A stretch of 7,992 bases of DNA from Cyclobacteriaceae bacterium. Lineage in GTDB: Bacteria > Bacteroidota > Bacteroidia > Cytophagales > Cyclobacteriaceae. The notes beneath the pieces were generated by a model. That model did not search any database. It was given only the letters and a program-made list of their open reading frames with translations, and was not told where the DNA came from. How positions within the stretch are numbered: position 1 is the stretch's first letter; the number at the start of each line of letters is the position of its first letter. The DNA is taken from the NCBI GenBank assembly GCA_947458795.1, contig CANHCD010000079.1:1-7992 (forward strand). The letters are read 5' to 3'. Position numbers and translations under genes: made by a program. Below are positions 6,135 through 7,992 of this stretch, one piece after another.

Positions 6135-7274
6135 TTAGAAATTAAAGACGGCGAAAATTTCTTCGCGAACCCCTTTGTTGATCACCATCGCCAAGATTAA
6201 GGACACCACCAAACCGGCAAGGGCTTTCCAAATGTCCTTTTTGGCCAATCGGAAGGCACGTTCTAGCCAAGCACCTCTACTTTTCGCTTTTCCATGCTTG
6301 CCCATTGCGATCGCAAACTCTCGTCCGGCCAACAATCCTATAAATACCCAGGTGGTACTCATTGGAACATTGTTGTACATTTTGAAGTAGAACAAAATCA
6401 CTGCGTATACCAAATCCACCAAGGTAGCAGCACGTACATCTGCGACGTTGGTTTTTTCATTGATAATATCTTGAATTTTGTCCCCCTTTAGGAAAAAGAT
6501 GATCCCTAAACCAAAGAATACAACTCCTGTGTAAACAACAAATTCAACAAGATTTAACTGACGGGGTAAAAACACAGCAATATTAGCCGCATCCTGCATG
6601 ATCCAAATTGCCCAAAGTGTTCCTGAAGTAATCCATTGCAAGACCATCCAGTAGGGTTTCGCCTCCCCTTTAAGGTAATTTTTTACAAAACGCTCTAAAA
6701 CGTACCAAACAAGGATTGCTAATACAAAAGCCAAAACGTAGCCATAAAAACTCTTGGACATTACCGAAACAATCGTGCCCGCTTTGTAGGTAAAAACATT
6801 AAGCAACAAAAAGGTGGTAGATACAGGCCACCTCATTCGAGTCATAATTAGCAATACAATTGGGGCTGCCAACTGTAGAAATACAAAACTTTCGGGTGCT
6901 TTTTCTAATCCTGGGGTACTGAGTAGTTGGAAGGAAACATCTCCATCGAAAACAAACCAACTGTAGGTAATTGTGATTACCCAAATCAATCCAATAAAAA
7001 TCCACAACCAGTACCATTTCGTCTTTTGATTGGAAACAATAAATGTCCCTATGGTCTGTATACTATCATTGGCAATGGCAGAATAAGCAGCGAGTGCAAA
7101 TCCAAACCACATGGCAGCGTAGGTATATTCGGTAATAAATCCTGCAATAGAAACCAGGATTGCAAGGAGAATTAAATAAGAACGTTCAGCCTTCGCAAGG
7201 TCAAAAATTCCAGAGACTCTCTTTGAAATGGACTCTTGATTTATGTTCTGATCAATTGGCTTTTTCTTGGCCAT
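6135..7274 (-). CDS. Polytopic membrane protein resembling PiT-type inorganic phosphate permeases
   Basis: A 379-residue integral membrane protein with a lysine-rich cytoplasmic N-terminus and about nine or ten hydrophobic spans (roughly 33-48, 52-69, 88-109, 130-145, 155-172, 176-196, 212-233, 243-262, 284-300, 305-324, 350-366). I do not know its exact family, but it carries an internal duplication like PiT transporters (PF01384). The first half has A-N69-D70-SIQTIG (PiT: GANDVANA) and P150-VSTT-F; the second has M-Q227-D228-AANIAVF and P304-MSTT-W. The gaps between the paired motifs are 82 and 78 residues, i.e. nearly equal. It is shorter than typical PiT (about 400-530) and the glycine-Asn-Asp core is degenerate, so transport of phosphate, or of another anion, is inference. 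It is the first gene of a minus-strand unit with tadA, and divergent from a Na/Pi cotransporter gene. The ATG at 7272-7274 is preceded by a consensus-like -7 element. Confidence 0.75.
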   Translation of the reverse strand: MAKKKPIDQNINQESISKRVSGIFDLAKAERSYLILLAILVSIAGFITEYTYAAMWFGFALAAYSAIANDSIQTIGTFIVSNQKTKWYWLWIFIGLIWVITITYSWFVFDGDVSFQLLSTPGLEKAPESFVFLQLAAPIVLLIMTRMRWPVSTTFLLLNVFTYKAGTIVSVMSKSFYGYVLAFVLAILVWYVLERFVKNYLKGEAKPYWMVLQWITSGTLWAIWIMQDAANIAVFLPRQLNLVEFVVYTGVVFFGLGIIFFLKGDKIQDIINEKTNVADVRAATLVDLVYAVILFYFKMYNNVPMSTTWVFIGLLAGREFAIAMGKHGKAKSRGAWLERAFRLAKKDIWKALAGLVVSLILAMVINKGVREEIFAVFNF

Positions 7275-7299
7275 GGGAGGGGTCTAGGATGAACTGGGT

Positions 7300-7307
7300 C
7301 AAAAATA
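7300..7307 (-). promoter_or_regulatory. -7 promoter element for the PiT-like gene
   Basis: On the minus strand, TATTTTTG (7307-7300) matches the Bacteroidota -7 consensus TAnnTTTG exactly and lies 25 bases upstream of the ATG. A good -33 TTG at the usual 19-21-base spacing is missing; the only TTG (7324-7322) is 14 bases away. A 10-bp palindrome AACACGTGTT (7323-7332) occupies the -33 region and may be a regulator site. Transcription start would be near 7295. Confidence 0.45.
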
Positions 7308-7382
7308 AATAAGATATTCCGCAACACGTGTTATTAAATTGTTAAAAGAAAGAAAAACAATCCCCAATCACAGAAGTCAAAA

Positions 7383-7412
7383 TTGATTTTAGGGAAAAAA
7401 AGTGGATTTTTG
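7383..7412 (+). promoter_or_regulatory. Candidate promoter of the Na/Pi cotransporter gene
   Basis: TTG at 7383-7385 is followed after 19 bases by GATTTTTG at 7405-7412, one mismatch (G for T) from the Bacteroidota TAnnTTTG -7 consensus, at permitted spacing. The leader to the ATG at 7493 would be about 70-75 bases and would contain the inverted repeat at 7458-7477. Weak because the region is AT-rich. Confidence 0.3.
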
Positions 7413-7457
7413 TACCCAATTCTAGTAAGAGAAGTAGGATAACATGATGCGCTGTTA

Positions 7458-7477
7458 GACAATCTCAATTGATTGTC
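7458..7477. repeat. Inverted repeat in the leader of the Na/Pi cotransporter gene
   Basis: GACAATC (7458-7464) and GATTGTC (7471-7477) form a perfect 7-bp inverted repeat with a 6-base spacer TCAATT. It ends 15 bases before the ATG at 7493, so it could be a dyad operator or an RNA hairpin near the ribosome binding region. Its size is within what chance can give in this window, so function is uncertain. Confidence 0.35.
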
Positions 7478-7492
7478 ACCATCACTACGAAA

Positions 7493-7992
7493 ATGGAAAG
7501 CTTGGAAAAGCAGGGCACACCTGCAACAAATAATTTTTTTCAGTATGCACAGGTATTCTTTGCCTTGTTGCTCTTCATTTTTGCCATCGATCTCCTGACA
7601 GTTGGCGTTGGAAATATAAATGGGGGCATCGCCCTAGAAATTCTTAACGCAACTAAAAATCCATTCATCAGCCTATTTATCGGTTTATTGGTGACTGCCT
7701 TGATTCAAAGTAGTTCGACGGTCACCGCCAGTCTGGTAGCCATCGTGGCCTCAGGAAATCTCACCTTACAACAAGCAGTTCCTATTGTACTGGGAGCAAA
7801 CATCGGTACCACGCTTACTTCTACCCTAGTATCCTTATCTTATTTGATGAATAATAAGGAATTTCGACGGGCCCTATCCGCAGGAATTTCCCATGATATC
7901 TTCAACATACTTACGGTAATTCTGCTTTTACCTCTTGAAATTTACTTTGGATTTCTTTCCAAAACCGCAAGCTATATCGCGGATTGGTTTGC
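7493..7992 (+). CDS. Na+/phosphate cotransporter family protein (3' end outside window)
   Basis: The first 166 codons of an integral membrane symporter of the Na_Pi_cotrans family (PF02690), which moves inorganic phosphate (or sometimes organic phosphate or other anions) with Na+ across the inner membrane. After a short polar N-terminus (MESLEKQGTPATNNF), a span FFALLLFIFAIDLLTVGVG (about 23-41) is followed by the hallmark QSSSTVTASLVAIVASG (about 71-87) and the second hallmark GANIGTTLTSTLVS (about 98-111), then SHDIFNILTVILLLPLE. QSSS and GANIGTT are the substrate/Na-binding signature of the family. The ATG 7493-7495 is chosen because it gives the usual short N-terminus; the frame is open back to 7448 (TGA at 7445-7447) without another ATG. 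Whether a PhoU-like C-terminal domain follows, as in many bacterial members, cannot be seen. It is divergent from the PiT-like gene. Confidence 0.9.
   Translation, partial: MESLEKQGTPATNNFFQYAQVFFALLLFIFAIDLLTVGVGNINGGIALEILNATKNPFISLFIGLLVTALIQSSSTVTASLVAIVASGNLTLQQAVPIVLGANIGTTLTSTLVSLSYLMNNKEFRRALSAGISHDIFNILTVILLLPLEIYFGFLSKTASYIADWF

Noticed and set aside
7448..7492. Upstream extension of the Na/Pi cotransporter from TTG 7469
   Set aside because: The ATG at 7493 gives a typical short polar N-terminus; the extension overlaps the dyad and shows no family-like residues.

Overview
The window looks like chromosomal DNA from a Bacteroidota member, most likely Cytophagales/Cyclobacteriaceae-like. 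The reasons are a SusC/TonB-like 811-residue barrel of the type with an N-terminal CarboxypepD_reg-like domain, a Bacteroidota-style short TatD paired with a t6A dehydratase, moderate GC, few Shine-Dalgarno sequences, and promoter-like motifs resembling the Bacteroidota consensus (TTG, about 20 bases, TAnnTTTG). The genus is inference; no rRNA or tRNA gene is present to fix it.

Layout, left to right. Positions 1-101 hold the C-terminal tail of a plus-strand gene whose stop codon abuts the stop codon of the convergent minus-strand gene tcdA. Next, all on the minus strand, is a coupled pair: a TatD-family metal hydrolase (824-1471) whose stop overlaps the start of tcdA (102-827) in an ATGA. A strong intrinsic terminator (1506-1537) ends the large outer-membrane beta-barrel gene (1560-3995). 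After a 193-base non-coding gap comes a compact HepT/MntA-type toxin-antitoxin pair (4189-4837, overlapping genes, antitoxin first). A second strong terminator (4920-4952) closes the superoxide dismutase gene (4979-5584). Upstream of that lie tadA (5677-6129, apparently starting with TTG) and a multi-span membrane protein resembling a PiT phosphate permease (6135-7274), separated by only 5 bases. A 218-base divergent control region then leads to the plus-strand start of a Na+/phosphate cotransporter (7493 onward), cut by the window end.

How it fits together: two genes concern tRNA modification (tcdA makes cyclic t6A at A37; tadA makes inosine at A34). A PiT-like permease and a Na/Pi symporter are transcribed divergently from one control region, which suggests a phosphate or anion transport locus. 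SodA is housekeeping oxidative defence. HepT/MntA is the only accessory, defence-type module. No insertion sequence, CRISPR array, phage gene, tRNA or rRNA is visible. I see no clearly new multi-gene system; the most interesting points are the PiT-like protein of unassigned family, the TTG start of tadA, and the intact toxin-antitoxin pair.
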